Shown here piece after piece: positions 8,523-17,351 of a stretch of 64,000 bases of DNA. A program made the translations under genes and the position numbers. A model generated the notes under the pieces. That model saw nothing but the letters and a program-made list of their open reading frames with translations, ran no database searches and had not been told where the DNA came from. Source of the DNA: CAVPFA01 sp963703655 (GTDB lineage Bacteria > Actinomycetota > Acidimicrobiia > Acidimicrobiales > Bog-793); the NCBI GenBank assembly GCA_963703655.1, contig CAVPFA010000003.1:372001-436000 (forward strand), in the 5' to 3' direction. The number at the start of each line of letters is the position of its first letter. Position 1 is the stretch's first letter.

Positions 8523-8981
8523 ATGTATCAAGTCATCGTGGTGGGGACAGATGGTTCGGAGACGGCTGCGGTTGCCGTGCATCACGCGACGGCGCTCGCA
8601 AAGCTGACCGGCGCGACCCTGCACATCGTCGACGCCTATCAGATCGTGGCGACAACCCACGTGGCCATGGCGACGACCTTCACCTCGTGGAACAACGACC
8701 TCGAGGGCGTGAACGAGGCACTTGCGGCCGAAAGCGAGCTCGTCTGCGACCGCGTGGCAACAGAGGCGCGGCGAGATGGTGTGAACGTCGAGACGCATAC
8801 GAGACCCGGCGACGCCGCGGACGTGCTCGTCGCGATCGCCGAGGAGGTCGGCGCGGACCTGTTGGTCATCGGCAACCGCGGGATGACGAGCGTCCGGCGC
8901 TTCGTCCTGGGCAGCGTTCCGAACAAGGTGTCGCACCATTGCCCGTGCAATCTGCTGATCGTGGACACGACCTCCTCCTGA
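8523..8981 (+). CDS. Universal stress protein (UspA family)
   Basis: A 152-residue single-domain Usp. It shows the N-terminal beta strand and loop VVGTDGSETA and the C-terminal nucleotide-binding signature G-N-R-G-M-(x)n-G-S-V (GNRGMTSVRRFVLGSVPNKV), typical of ATP-binding members. It is divergent from the ada-alkA gene, and its stop lies 2 bp before the GTG of the LLM oxidoreductase. I see no clear ribosome-binding site; a short or leaderless transcript is possible. A general stress or dormancy role is inferred from the family. Confidence 0.9.
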   Translation: MYQVIVVGTDGSETAAVAVHHATALAKLTGATLHIVDAYQIVATTHVAMATTFTSWNNDLEGVNEALAAESELVCDRVATEARRDGVNVETHTRPGDAADVLVAIAEEVGADLLVIGNRGMTSVRRFVLGSVPNKVSHHCPCNLLIVDTTSS

Positions 8982-8983
8982 CC

Positions 8984-9902
8984 GTGCGATTCGCGATCTG
9001 CGTGCCTCAGTTCGTCGATGACGGATCGTTCGATCCGAGCGGTCTGCGCGCCTATCTGGAGCGAGCTGAGGCGCTCGGCTTCGAGAGCGTCTGGACCCAG
9101 GAGCAGGTGCTGGGCTCGATCCCGTTTCTGAGCCCGATCGAGACGATGGCCTACGCGGCGGCGTGCACCGAGCGGCTACGACTGGGCTGCGCAGTGCTCG
9201 TGCTCCCCCTGCACGGTCCCGTGCACCTGGCCAAGAGCCTGAGCACGCTCGACCAGCTCAGTCGAGGGCGCATCGAAGCTCGGCATCGGGACCGGGGGCC
9301 GGGGCCGGATGTTCTCCGCGTTCGCGGTCGATCCTGACAGCCTGGTCGCGCGGTTCAACGAGGAGCTGCGGCTGATTAGAGCCCTCTGGACAGAGCCGCG
9401 GATCACCTTCGATGGCAGGTTCTGGCAGCTCGACAACGCCGCCATGGAGCCCAAGCCGTTCCAGAAGCCGAGCCCGCCGATCTGGTTCGGCGGCAACCAG
9501 CCAGCCGCGCTCCGGCGGGCGGTCAGGCACGGCGACGGCTTCTTCGGCGCCGGGTCGCAGACAACGGCGCAGTTCGCCGAACAGGTAAGGATCGTGCGCG
9601 ACGAGATCGAGCGCCAGGGGCGGGATGCCACCGCCTTTCGGATCGCAAAACGTGTCTATCTCGCCGTGGACGACGACGCCGAGCGCGCTCGGGAGCGCAT
9701 CGCCGCCGCCTTGCTCCGCCTCTACGGGGACTTCGGGGCGCATCTGATGCCCGTCGCCGTCTACGGGCCGCCGGAAGCCTGTCGTCGGGGTCTTGGCGAG
9801 GTGGTCGACGCCGGCGCCGAACTGATCCTGCTCAACCCGCTCTTCGACGAGGCCGAGCAGATGGAGCGTCTCGCCGCCGAGGTCATGACTCAGGTGTCCT
9901 GA
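8984..9902 (+). pseudogene. LLM-class flavin/F420-dependent oxidoreductase, frameshifted
   Basis: Two reading frames together encode one bacterial-luciferase-like oxidoreductase of about 305 residues. The first runs from GTG 8984 (VRFAICVPQFVDDG, an N-terminal TIM-barrel strand). The second continues from GRGRMFSAFAVDPDSLV through the PPIWFGGNQPAALRRA segment to 9902. The switch is at about 9276-9277, where removing one A in the AA pair restores the expected IELGIGTGGRGRM. Total length (919 bp) is one base over a multiple of three. In this superfamily reduced FMN or F420 is the hydride carrier. The gene abuts usp and ends 4 bp before the next start. It is either a sequence error or a recent one-base inactivation. 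Confidence 0.8.
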
Positions 9903-9906
9903 GACG

Positions 9907-11300
9907 GTGCCGCTCCACTCACACACGACCGAGCCGGGGAGCGACGACGAGCTGAGCTTCCGGCCGCAGTTCTGCCAGCACGGGGAGGTCGGGGAGGTTC
10001 CACGCTTACGCCTTGCGACCGAGGGCATGCCACCCCGGATCGCCTTCCAGATCATCCACGACGAGCTGATGTTGGACGGCAATTCGCGGCTCAACTTGGC
10101 GACGTTCGTGACGACCTGGATGGAGCCCGAGGCCGAGCTGTTGATGGCCGAGTGCGCCTCGAAGAACATGATCGACAAGGACGAGTACCCGCAGACCGCC
10201 GAGATCGAGCGGCGATGCGTGAACATCCTGGCACGCCTCTGGCACGCCGGGAATGCCGAGCGCGACGGGATGCTCCACGACCGGCTCGAGCGAGGCCTGC
10301 ATGCTCGGAGGCCTCGCGCTCAAGTGGCGCTGGCGGCAGGAGCGCGCCGGCCTCGGCTTGCCGACTGACCGTCCGAACCTCGTCATGGGTGCGAACGTCC
10401 AGGTCTGCTGGGAGAAGTTCTGCCGCTATTTCGACGTCGAGCCTCGACTGGTCCCGGTGGGGCCCGAGACCACCTACCTAACGCCGGAGGCCGCGGTCCA
10501 ATCCTGCGACGACAACACGATCGGGGTCGTTGCGGTCCTCGGGTCGACCTACGACGGCGCCTACGAGCCGGTGGCCGAGATCGCCGCAGCCCTCGACGCG
10601 CTCAGCGCCGGTGGCGGCCCGGACGTACCGATGCACGTGGACGGGGCGTCGGGGGCGCTGGTGGCTCCGTTTCTCGACCCGGAGCTGCGGTGGGACTTCC
10701 GGATACCCGCGCGTCCGGTCCATCAACGTCTCGGGCCACAAGTTCGGCCTCGTGTACCCAGGGGTCGGATGGGTCCTCTGGCGTGACGCGGAGGCGCTGC
10801 CCGAAGAGCTCGTCTTCAAGGTCAACTACCTCGGCGGCGAGATGCCGACGTTCGCACTGAACTTCTCGCGGCCCGGCGCCCAGGTGGTGGCGCAGTACTA
10901 CAACTTCCTGCGGCTCGGCATCGACGGGTTCCGGGAGGTTCAGGCCGTTTGTCGCGACACGGCCCAGTGGCTCGCCGGCGAGATCGAGCGGCTCGGTCCG
11001 TTCACGCTGCTGTCGAGGGCCGAGGGGATCCCTGTGTTCGCGTTTCGCCTCACCGAGACCTTGCCCTACAGCGTCTTCGACGTCTCCGAGACGCTCCGGG
11101 TCTGGGGCTGGCTCGTCCCCGCGTACAGCTTGCCGCCGGGGCTCGACGACGTGTCGGTGCTTCGCGTCGTGGTCCGCAACGGCTTCAGCCGTGACCTTGC
11201 GAAGATGCTCCTGGACGACTTGAAGAAGGTTCTGACGCGCCTGGAGGTGCCGGCCCGGACGGGTCGCGGCCCGGCCGAGCGGGTGGGGTTCCACCACTGA
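9907..11300 (+). pseudogene. gadB: Glutamate decarboxylase, frameshifted twice
   Basis: Three frames in series reconstruct a roughly 463-residue PLP-dependent glutamate decarboxylase. Frame one (GTG 9907) covers the N-terminus (IIHDELMLDGNSRLNLATF, FVTTWMEPEAELLM). Frame two carries GSSEACMLGGLALKWRWR and MHVDGASGALVAPF. Frame three carries the PLP-lysine motif SINVSGHKFGLVYPG and the C-terminus. The joins are at about 10270-10273 (A[T]GC) and about 10706-10708 (CCC run); removing one base at each restores full alignment to the family. The enzyme converts glutamate to GABA and consumes a proton. Its last 116 bp overlap the 3' end of the convergent yihY-like gene. The protein is otherwise well conserved, so assembly error is quite possible. 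Confidence 0.85.
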
Positions 11301-12327
11301 CCTCCGGTTCGGATGGCTCCGGCCGATCCGCCTCTTGTTCGGCGGCGACCGGGGGTCCGTCAGTCGTGAGCGGGACATCGAAGCTCACGTGCACACGCTG
11401 CTCGGGCCGGCGGCGATTCTGCTCGACCTGGGCTGCGAGAACCTCTCGGTCCGCGCGGGTGAGCGGGGGCTGGACGATGGAGCGCGGCCAGAGGCGCCGG
11501 CTCAGCACCACGTTGAGCTCCGAGGTGTACACGACGAGCCGCGTGACGAGCGATATCCAGAACACGAGGCCGAGCACGAAGGCGAACACTCCGTACACCG
11601 CCGAGTTCCGGAGCGTGTGGCCAACGAGGTACGTGCCGAGCGCTTGCAGGATCGTCCACCCGACTCCGGCCACGATCGCGCCTGGGAGAAGCGACCTCGT
11701 CTTGACGAGCGGAGGCGTCAGCACGCGGTAGCCCGACAAGAACTGCAGGCACGAGACGACGAGCGACAAAAGGACGGCTGCCGCATCGACGAGAAACGGC
11801 CTCGACGACGTGTTCGTCGCCACCGCGCTCAGGAACGTCGACACGACCAGACCAAGGCCGAGAAGACCCATGAACTCGACGCTGCGACCCGTTCGCTTCC
11901 AGAAGTTGGAGCGCGCGACGCCGGGAAGGTTCCAGATTTGTTCCATCGTGTAGATGCCGTTTTGAGCGAGGCCGAGGGCGCCGTAGAAAAGCAGGACGAT
12001 CGAGACGATCAGCCCGATGAGGCTGCTGCGGTGGAGCGCGTGAAGGTTGCTGCGCAGCTCGCTCCCGACGAGTGGGAACTGGTCGAACGTCGAGCTCAGG
12101 ATGTCGTTGCGCAGATGCGGATGGCTGCTCAGGACGAGTCCCAGGACCGTCACGAGCAACAGCAGCAAGGGGAACACCGAGATGAACCCCGAGAAGGAAA
12201 GGACGGTCGCAAGGTTTCCGGCGGCGTCGTCCCCGTACTTCTTGATCACTGCGAATGCCACGCCCGGAACCGTGTGGCGCTGCTGCATTCGGTCGACGCG
12301 GCGGACGGCGCGCTCGAGCCGATTCAT
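11185..12327 (-). CDS. YihY/BrkB-family inner-membrane protein
   Basis: A 380-residue protein of the YihY (formerly RNase BN) family with about six transmembrane helices. The N-terminal region has the family segment AGNLATVLSFSGFISVFPLL; further helices follow to about residue 275. The remaining about 105 residues are hydrophilic and rich in Pro, Glu and Ser, a disordered cytoplasmic tail. That tail is encoded antisense to the end of the glutamate decarboxylase gene. Function is not established for the family beyond membrane location. ATG 12327 is the natural start, with MNRLERAVRRVDRM ahead of the first helix. Confidence 0.88.
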   Translation of the reverse strand: MNRLERAVRRVDRMQQRHTVPGVAFAVIKKYGDDAAGNLATVLSFSGFISVFPLLLLLVTVLGLVLSSHPHLRNDILSSTFDQFPLVGSELRSNLHALHRSSLIGLIVSIVLLFYGALGLAQNGIYTMEQIWNLPGVARSNFWKRTGRSVEFMGLLGLGLVVSTFLSAVATNTSSRPFLVDAAAVLLSLVVSCLQFLSGYRVLTPPLVKTRSLLPGAIVAGVGWTILQALGTYLVGHTLRNSAVYGVFAFVLGLVFWISLVTRLVVYTSELNVVLSRRLWPRSIVQPPLTRADREVLAAQVEQNRRRPEQRVHVSFDVPLTTDGPPVAAEQEADRPEPSEPEVSGGTPPARPGRDPSGPAPPGASEPSSSRPGASSQGHG

Positions 12328-12489
12328 TCGCAGTGCCGCCCGTTGTAGTCGTTCACCGTTCGCCGTTCACGCCTCTTAGCCCGGAGCCTCTTATCCAGGA
12401 CTCCATGTCTGCAACCGTCGCCGCCATCCCCGGGACGGCAACACCCCCTCATTACGATCGTGGCACGCACGACGGAGAAAGGGAGTCCA

Positions 12490-13122
12490 ATGGACCCGAC
12501 AGACAAGCCTGAAGTGGAGATCCGCTCGAGTGCCCGCCGGCGCAAGACCGGCGTTGCCTTCTGGGAAGGTGGCCGCGTCGTCGTCGTCGTGCCGGAGCGG
12601 ATGTCGCGCGCCGCGCGGGACGGCTTCGCCGACCAGCTCGTCGACCAGCTGCTGCGACGCAGCGGCCGCCGGCACGCCTCTGACGCCGGGCTCGAGGAGC
12701 GAGCGGCTCTCCTCGCAGACCGGTACCTCGGCGGCGTGCGGCCGTCGTCCATCCGCTGGTCCACTCGTCAGCAGCGGCGCTGGGGATCCTGCTCGCTCCA
12801 CTCGCGCGAGATCCGGATCGCTTCTCGCCTCCAGACGGTGCCGGAGTGGGTGCTCGACGGGGTCATCGTCCACGAGCTCGCCCACCTGCTCGAGGCCGGC
12901 CACACCGCTCGATTCCACAAGATCGCGAACCGCTACCCGCGCCAGGTCGAGGCGCACACCTATCTCGAGGGTTTCGGGCACGGCCTCACGACCGCGGGCT
13001 TCCCGGTCAGCGCGGAGGAGGACGCCGATGCGCCGGCAGGGCAGGCGGCCAACGAGGTGGCCGCCTGCGCGTGGCACCTCACAGGGACGGCGCACCAGCT
13101 CACGTTCGATTCAACCACTTAG
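12490..13122 (+). CDS. YgjP-like zinc metallopeptidase (DUF45/M48-related)
   Basis: A 210-residue protein with the zinc-binding signature VIVHELAHLLEAGHTARFH: HELxH plus a downstream histidine, as in the YgjP/DUF45 group related to WSS1 and SprT proteases. The preceding RWGSC segment (RQQRRWGSCSLHSREIRI) is also diagnostic. The start at ATG 12490 has a purine-rich AAAGGGAG 5-10 bases upstream and gives MDPTDKPEVEIRSS. It probably acts as a cytoplasmic metalloprotease of unknown substrate. It lies 26 bp upstream of a membrane protein gene that seems to have its own promoter. Confidence 0.87.
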   Translation: MDPTDKPEVEIRSSARRRKTGVAFWEGGRVVVVVPERMSRAARDGFADQLVDQLLRRSGRRHASDAGLEERAALLADRYLGGVRPSSIRWSTRQQRRWGSCSLHSREIRIASRLQTVPEWVLDGVIVHELAHLLEAGHTARFHKIANRYPRQVEAHTYLEGFGHGLTTAGFPVSAEEDADAPAGQAANEVAACAWHLTGTAHQLTFDSTT

Positions 13123-13136
13123 AGCGTTTATATGAC

Positions 13137-13142
13137 TACAAT
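13137..13142 (+). promoter_or_regulatory. Candidate -10 box for a leaderless transcript
   Basis: TACAAT at 13137-13142 is followed by six bases and then GTG 13149, so transcription would begin at or next to the start codon. There is no Shine-Dalgarno sequence in the 26-bp gap. The -35 region is not clear. Confidence 0.45.
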
Positions 13143-13148
13143 CTAGGC

Positions 13149-13862
13149 GTGGACGGCGCTGCCACTCACGAGACGGCCCAGGGGGCGTCCTCGGTTCTGA
13201 TCGCGAGCCTGACGTTCGTGGTGCTCACCGCGCTCGCGATGCTCGAGTACCCAGGTGGCTCGAGGTACGAGGCGGCGAGCCATCATTACGTCTTCCTGGA
13301 GAACTTCTTCAGCGATCTCGGGGCGACCAAGACCTACGCCGGCCATTCGAACACGTCCTCGTGCCTGCTCTTCGTCCTCTCGACGACATGTGTGGGCATC
13401 TCGCTCATGGCCTTTTCCGGAGCGTGGCGCGGGCTCGCCGAGTCTCGCGGCATCCCGGTTCGTACGGCCGACGTGTTCAAATGGAGCGCCATCGGGAGCG
13501 GGGTGTGCTTCATCGGCATCGGTGCGACCCCGCCGAATCTCCTCGGTCCAGCACACGACTTCTTCGTTCGGGCCGCTTTCAGCCTGCTCGTGGTCCTCGT
13601 CGTCGCGATGCTCACGGTACAGCGGCGCAACCGGTTGCCCGTGGCCTATCTCTCGGCCAACGCCTTGTTCGTCGTCGTCTTCGTCGTGTGCGTCGCCGTC
13701 CTGGTCGGAGGTCCGAGCATCGGCACTCACAGCGGCCTCGTCTTCCAGGTCGCGGCGCAAAAGATCTTGGTGTATTCGTCGATCCTGAACCTGGGCTTTC
13801 AGGCCCACGGAGTCCGAAAGGCGCTCGCACCTACCCGAGCGGTCGTCCTGGCCCGGCGCTGA
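13149..13862 (+). CDS. Multi-pass membrane protein, DUF998-like
   Basis: A 237-residue hydrophobic protein with about six transmembrane helices (for example VLIASLTFVVLTALAMLEYP and ANALFVVVFVVCVAVLVGG). The segment HYVFLENFFSDLGATKTYAG between helices one and two resembles the extracytoplasmic loop of DUF998-type proteins. GTG 13149 is chosen because it is the first in-frame start after the upstream stop and lies just downstream of a -10-like TACAAT. Function unknown; no catalytic motif is visible. Confidence 0.7.
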   Translation: MDGAATHETAQGASSVLIASLTFVVLTALAMLEYPGGSRYEAASHHYVFLENFFSDLGATKTYAGHSNTSSCLLFVLSTTCVGISLMAFSGAWRGLAESRGIPVRTADVFKWSAIGSGVCFIGIGATPPNLLGPAHDFFVRAAFSLLVVLVVAMLTVQRRNRLPVAYLSANALFVVVFVVCVAVLVGGPSIGTHSGLVFQVAAQKILVYSSILNLGFQAHGVRKALAPTRAVVLARR

Positions 13863-14060
13863 GCGCCGCCGCCGGCACGGGGCTCGCTCACGCTGCCCGC
13901 TCGCCGGCACCATGAACGGTCGTGCGGGTCAGACCCTTACACTCTCGCGCGTCAAGACCTTCGAAAGGATCCTCGTGCCTCTCGGATGTTGGCAGGCGGC
14001 CAGGTATGAGGGCGCCGCCGTGGCGGGACGCCAGTCCTCGAACACGTCGAACGGGCCGTC

Positions 14061-15749
14061 GTGGTGATGCGGGGATCACCCGGCGGCCACGGCCCGTTCG
14101 CGCGCGTCGCTCGCGCCCGTGAGGCGCTGCAGCCCGTCCTCACGGCCCAGGCCGGCTTGCCGACGACGATCCCGTCTGAGCCCGAGTTCGCGATCAGCGC
14201 GGTGCGCCGGCGGCTCGGCTTGGGAGCCCTGCTGCTCGTGCTCTTCCTGACGTTCATGGACAACACGGTGATCAGCGTGACCCTGGCGGACGTGCAGACG
14301 CGCCTTCATACCGGCATCACCCAGCTGCAGTGGGTGATCAACGGCTATGCCCTGGTATTCGCCAGCTTCATGCTGATCTTCGGGTCGCTCGGCGACCAGT
14401 TCGGCCGGAAGAAGGTCATGCTGTCGGGCGTCATCCTGTTCTGCGGCGGGTCGGTCGTGGCGGCGTTGGCGCCGAATGCGAACGTCCTGATCGCCGGGCG
14501 GGTGATCATGGGTCTCGGCGCGGCCGCGTCCGAGCCGGGCACGCTCTCGATGATCCGCCACCTCTACCCCGAACGGAGGGAGCGGGCCAAGGCGCTCGGC
14601 ATCTGGGCGGGCGTGTCCGGGCTGGCACTCGCGATGGGCCCTCTGATCGGCGGCGTGCTCGTCGGCCTGTACTCGTTCCGAGCCGTCTTCTGGTTCAACC
14701 TGTTCTTCGGGCTGGTCGCGCTGATCGGCGCGGCATTGATCCTTCCCGAGAGCCTCAACGCGGCTCGCTACAGGCTCGACTTCGTTGGGTTCCTGCTCGG
14801 GGCCGGCGCCCTAGCGGCAGTCTCGTTCGCCATCATCCAGGGCGAGTCGTCGGGATACGGCAATCACGGGATCGAGCTGCTGTTCGCGGCGTCGTTCGTG
14901 CTCGCGGTCGGTTTCGTCCTCCACGAGCGCACGGCCGCAAACCCGATGCTCGACCTGTCGTTCTTCAAGCGCCCGGCATTTGCGGGTTCCAACGTCGTCG
15001 CCTTCTGCACCTACTTCGGGACGTTCTCGATCTTCTTCTTCGTCGCCCTCTACCTCCAGGACGTGGGTACCAGCTCCGGCTACGGTACGGCGCTCGACTT
15101 CGTGCCGATGGCAGCTGCGATGATCATCGCCTCGCTCCTCACAGGGCGCTGGGTGGCGCGATCGGGAGCGCGGGTGCCCATGACGATCGGCTGCGTGCTG
15201 GGAGGCATCGGCATCATCCTGACCGAGGTCGTGCTGACACCCAGCTCGGGCCTTTCGACCCTGGGATGGACGCTCCCAATTGCCGGCGCGGGGTTCGGCA
15301 TCGCTATCGTGCCGGTCACCTCCGCGGCCCTCTCGGCTGTCCCCGCCGACCATTCCGGGATGGCTGCGTCGGTCACCAACACGAGCCGCGAGCTCGGGGC
15401 CGTCGCCGGAGTCGCCATCCTCGGGTCGCTGGTGAGCGGCCAGCTGATCTCCAGCCTCATCCGTCAGCTCAACCTGATCGGCATCCCCAAGGCCTTCCAG
15501 CAGGTCGTCATCACCGCGGTCACGACTGGCACGTTCAGCTCGGAGGCCAAGCAGTTCAGGGGAACGCCGGCGATCACCAAGATCGTGAACGAGGTGACCC
15601 ACGCGGCGTACATCGCCTTCGGCCGCGGCCTCGACGTGGCGCTGTCGGCTGCAGGGGCGATGATGCTCGCGTGTGCGGTCGTGGCCGCCCTGACCATGCG
15701 CCCCCTCCTGCCGGCGTCCTCGGAGTTCCGCGCCCGTTCGAACGACTGA
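14061..15749 (+). CDS. MFS drug transporter, DHA2 (14-TM) family
   Basis: An up to 562-residue major facilitator protein with about 14 transmembrane helices. Hallmarks are FLTFMDNTVISVTLADV in helix 1 (motif D1 of the EmrB/QacA group), the loop 2-3 motif GSLGDQFGRKKVML and the motif C-like GLALAMGPLIGGVLVG. It is a predicted proton-driven drug or metabolite exporter. The N-terminal about 50 residues before the first helix are unusual and the true start may lie downstream of GTG 14061. It is followed after 31 bp by a second transporter of the same family, so the two form a tandem pair. Confidence 0.88.
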   Translation: MVMRGSPGGHGPFARVARAREALQPVLTAQAGLPTTIPSEPEFAISAVRRRLGLGALLLVLFLTFMDNTVISVTLADVQTRLHTGITQLQWVINGYALVFASFMLIFGSLGDQFGRKKVMLSGVILFCGGSVVAALAPNANVLIAGRVIMGLGAAASEPGTLSMIRHLYPERRERAKALGIWAGVSGLALAMGPLIGGVLVGLYSFRAVFWFNLFFGLVALIGAALILPESLNAARYRLDFVGFLLGAGALAAVSFAIIQGESSGYGNHGIELLFAASFVLAVGFVLHERTAANPMLDLSFFKRPAFAGSNVVAFCTYFGTFSIFFFVALYLQDVGTSSGYGTALDFVPMAAAMIIASLLTGRWVARSGARVPMTIGCVLGGIGIILTEVVLTPSSGLSTLGWTLPIAGAGFGIAIVPVTSAALSAVPADHSGMAASVTNTSRELGAVAGVAILGSLVSGQLISSLIRQLNLIGIPKAFQQVVITAVTTGTFSSEAKQFRGTPAITKIVNEVTHAAYIAFGRGLDVALSAAGAMMLACAVVAALTMRPLLPASSEFRARSND

Positions 15750-15780
15750 CCTTTCCCCAACCGGCGGACGAGGAGCCTTG

Positions 15781-17346
15781 ATGGCCGATCGCAAATGGTG
15801 GACGCTGGCGGTGGTCGCGATCGCGACCTTCATGCTGCTGCTCGACATCACGATCGTCAACGTCGCGCTGCCCGCGATCCAGCGGTCGCTCAAGGAGTCC
15901 TTCAGCGACCTGCAGTGGGTCGTCGACGCGTACGCACTCACACTTTCGGTCCTCCTGCTCGTCTCGGGCTCGGTCGCGGACAGGATCGGTCGGCGGATGA
16001 TCTTCGTGTGCGGACTGGTCGTGTTCTCCGGCGCCTCGCTCGTGTGCGGCCTGGCGCTCAACCCGTTCATGCTCTCGGTCTCCCGAGCCGCGCAGGGAGT
16101 CGGCGGGGCGATGATGTTCGCGACCACCCTGGCACTGATCGCGCAGTCGTTCCGCGGCAAGGACCGGGCCGTCGCGTTCGGCATTCTCGGTGCGGTCACC
16201 GGTGGAGCGGTCGCGATCGGCCCGCTGCTCGGCGGGATCCTCACCCAGGGCCTGGGATGGCGGTCCATCTTCCTCGTGAACGTGCCCGTCGGTGTCATCG
16301 CCGTCGTCGTAACGCTGCGAAACGTGGCAGAGACGAAGGACCCAACCCCGCACGGGATCGATTGGCTGGGGGCGGTGCTCTTCAGCGGCTCCCTGCTGCT
16401 CTTGGTGGTCGGCCTGATCCGAGGCAACGCCGACGGGTGGGTGAGCCCGCTCATCTTGTCGGTGCTCGTCGCGAGCGGTCTTCTGCTAGTGGCTTTCGTG
16501 CTCGTCGAGCTGCGCCGGACGAGCCCTCTCTTCCAGCTGTCCCTGTTCCGCAAGCCGGCCTTCTGCGGCGTCTCGGCGACGGCGTTCCTGCTCTCGGCGT
16601 CGATGTTCGCGATGTTCCTCTACATCACGTTGTACCTGCAGAACATCCTCGGCTACAGCCCCCTCAAGGCCGGTCTGGCGCTGCTTCCCATCACGCTTTT
16701 GTCGTTTTTCGTCGCGCCGGTCGCGGGCAGGCTCTCGGCCCGGGTGCCGGCGCGCATCTTCCTCGGCGTCGGCATGCTGGCGGTGTCCGTGGGCCTGCTT
16801 CTCATGGCACACGTGCACGCGAACTCGAGCTGGACGGTCCTGTTTCCCGGCTTCGTCGTGGCGGGTGCGGGGATCGGCATGATCAACCCGCCGCTGGCCT
16901 CGGCGGCGATCGGCGTGGTCGGGCCGGAGCAGAGCGGTATGGCGTCGGGGATCAGCGCCACGTTCCGCCAGGTCGGCATAGCCACCGGCATCGCGGGGCT
17001 GGGCGCGATCTTCCAGGGTCGCCTGGAGACTCGGATCACCTCGGGATTGCAGGCCACGCCGCTTCGCGCGCACGCAGCGCAGATCGCCAACGAGTTCGCG
17101 CAAGGCGCGGGAACCAGCGGTTCCGGACAGCTCTCGAAGACGACGCCTCACCTCCGGGCGCTCGTCGGGTCCATCGCCAAGAACGCGTTCTCGACCGGAC
17201 TGAACGAGCTGTTCGTCGTCGCCGCAGGCCTGGCGCTCCTCGGAGCTGTCTTGGCAGCCGTCACGATCCGACAGCGCGACTTCGTGACCGCACAAGCGCG
17301 GCCCGAGCCTGGAGCGGACGAGGCCGCGCCCGCAGTGGCGCGATAG
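15781..17346 (+). CDS. MFS drug transporter, DHA2 (14-TM) family
   Basis: A 521-residue, about 14-helix exporter starting at ATG 15781, with GAGGAG 6-11 bases upstream. Motifs: FMLLLDITIVNVALPAIQ in helix 1, loop motif GSVADRIGRRMIF, and motif C segment GGAVAIGPLLGGIL. It differs clearly from the preceding transporter in sequence, so this is not a recent tandem duplication. A predicted H+-coupled efflux pump of the EmrB/QacA subfamily; the substrate cannot be inferred. It ends 5 bp from the stop of the convergent third MFS gene. Confidence 0.92.
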   Translation: MADRKWWTLAVVAIATFMLLLDITIVNVALPAIQRSLKESFSDLQWVVDAYALTLSVLLLVSGSVADRIGRRMIFVCGLVVFSGASLVCGLALNPFMLSVSRAAQGVGGAMMFATTLALIAQSFRGKDRAVAFGILGAVTGGAVAIGPLLGGILTQGLGWRSIFLVNVPVGVIAVVVTLRNVAETKDPTPHGIDWLGAVLFSGSLLLLVVGLIRGNADGWVSPLILSVLVASGLLLVAFVLVELRRTSPLFQLSLFRKPAFCGVSATAFLLSASMFAMFLYITLYLQNILGYSPLKAGLALLPITLLSFFVAPVAGRLSARVPARIFLGVGMLAVSVGLLLMAHVHANSSWTVLFPGFVVAGAGIGMINPPLASAAIGVVGPEQSGMASGISATFRQVGIATGIAGLGAIFQGRLETRITSGLQATPLRAHAAQIANEFAQGAGTSGSGQLSKTTPHLRALVGSIAKNAFSTGLNELFVVAAGLALLGAVLAAVTIRQRDFVTAQARPEPGADEAAPAVAR

Positions 17347-17351
17347 CCCCG

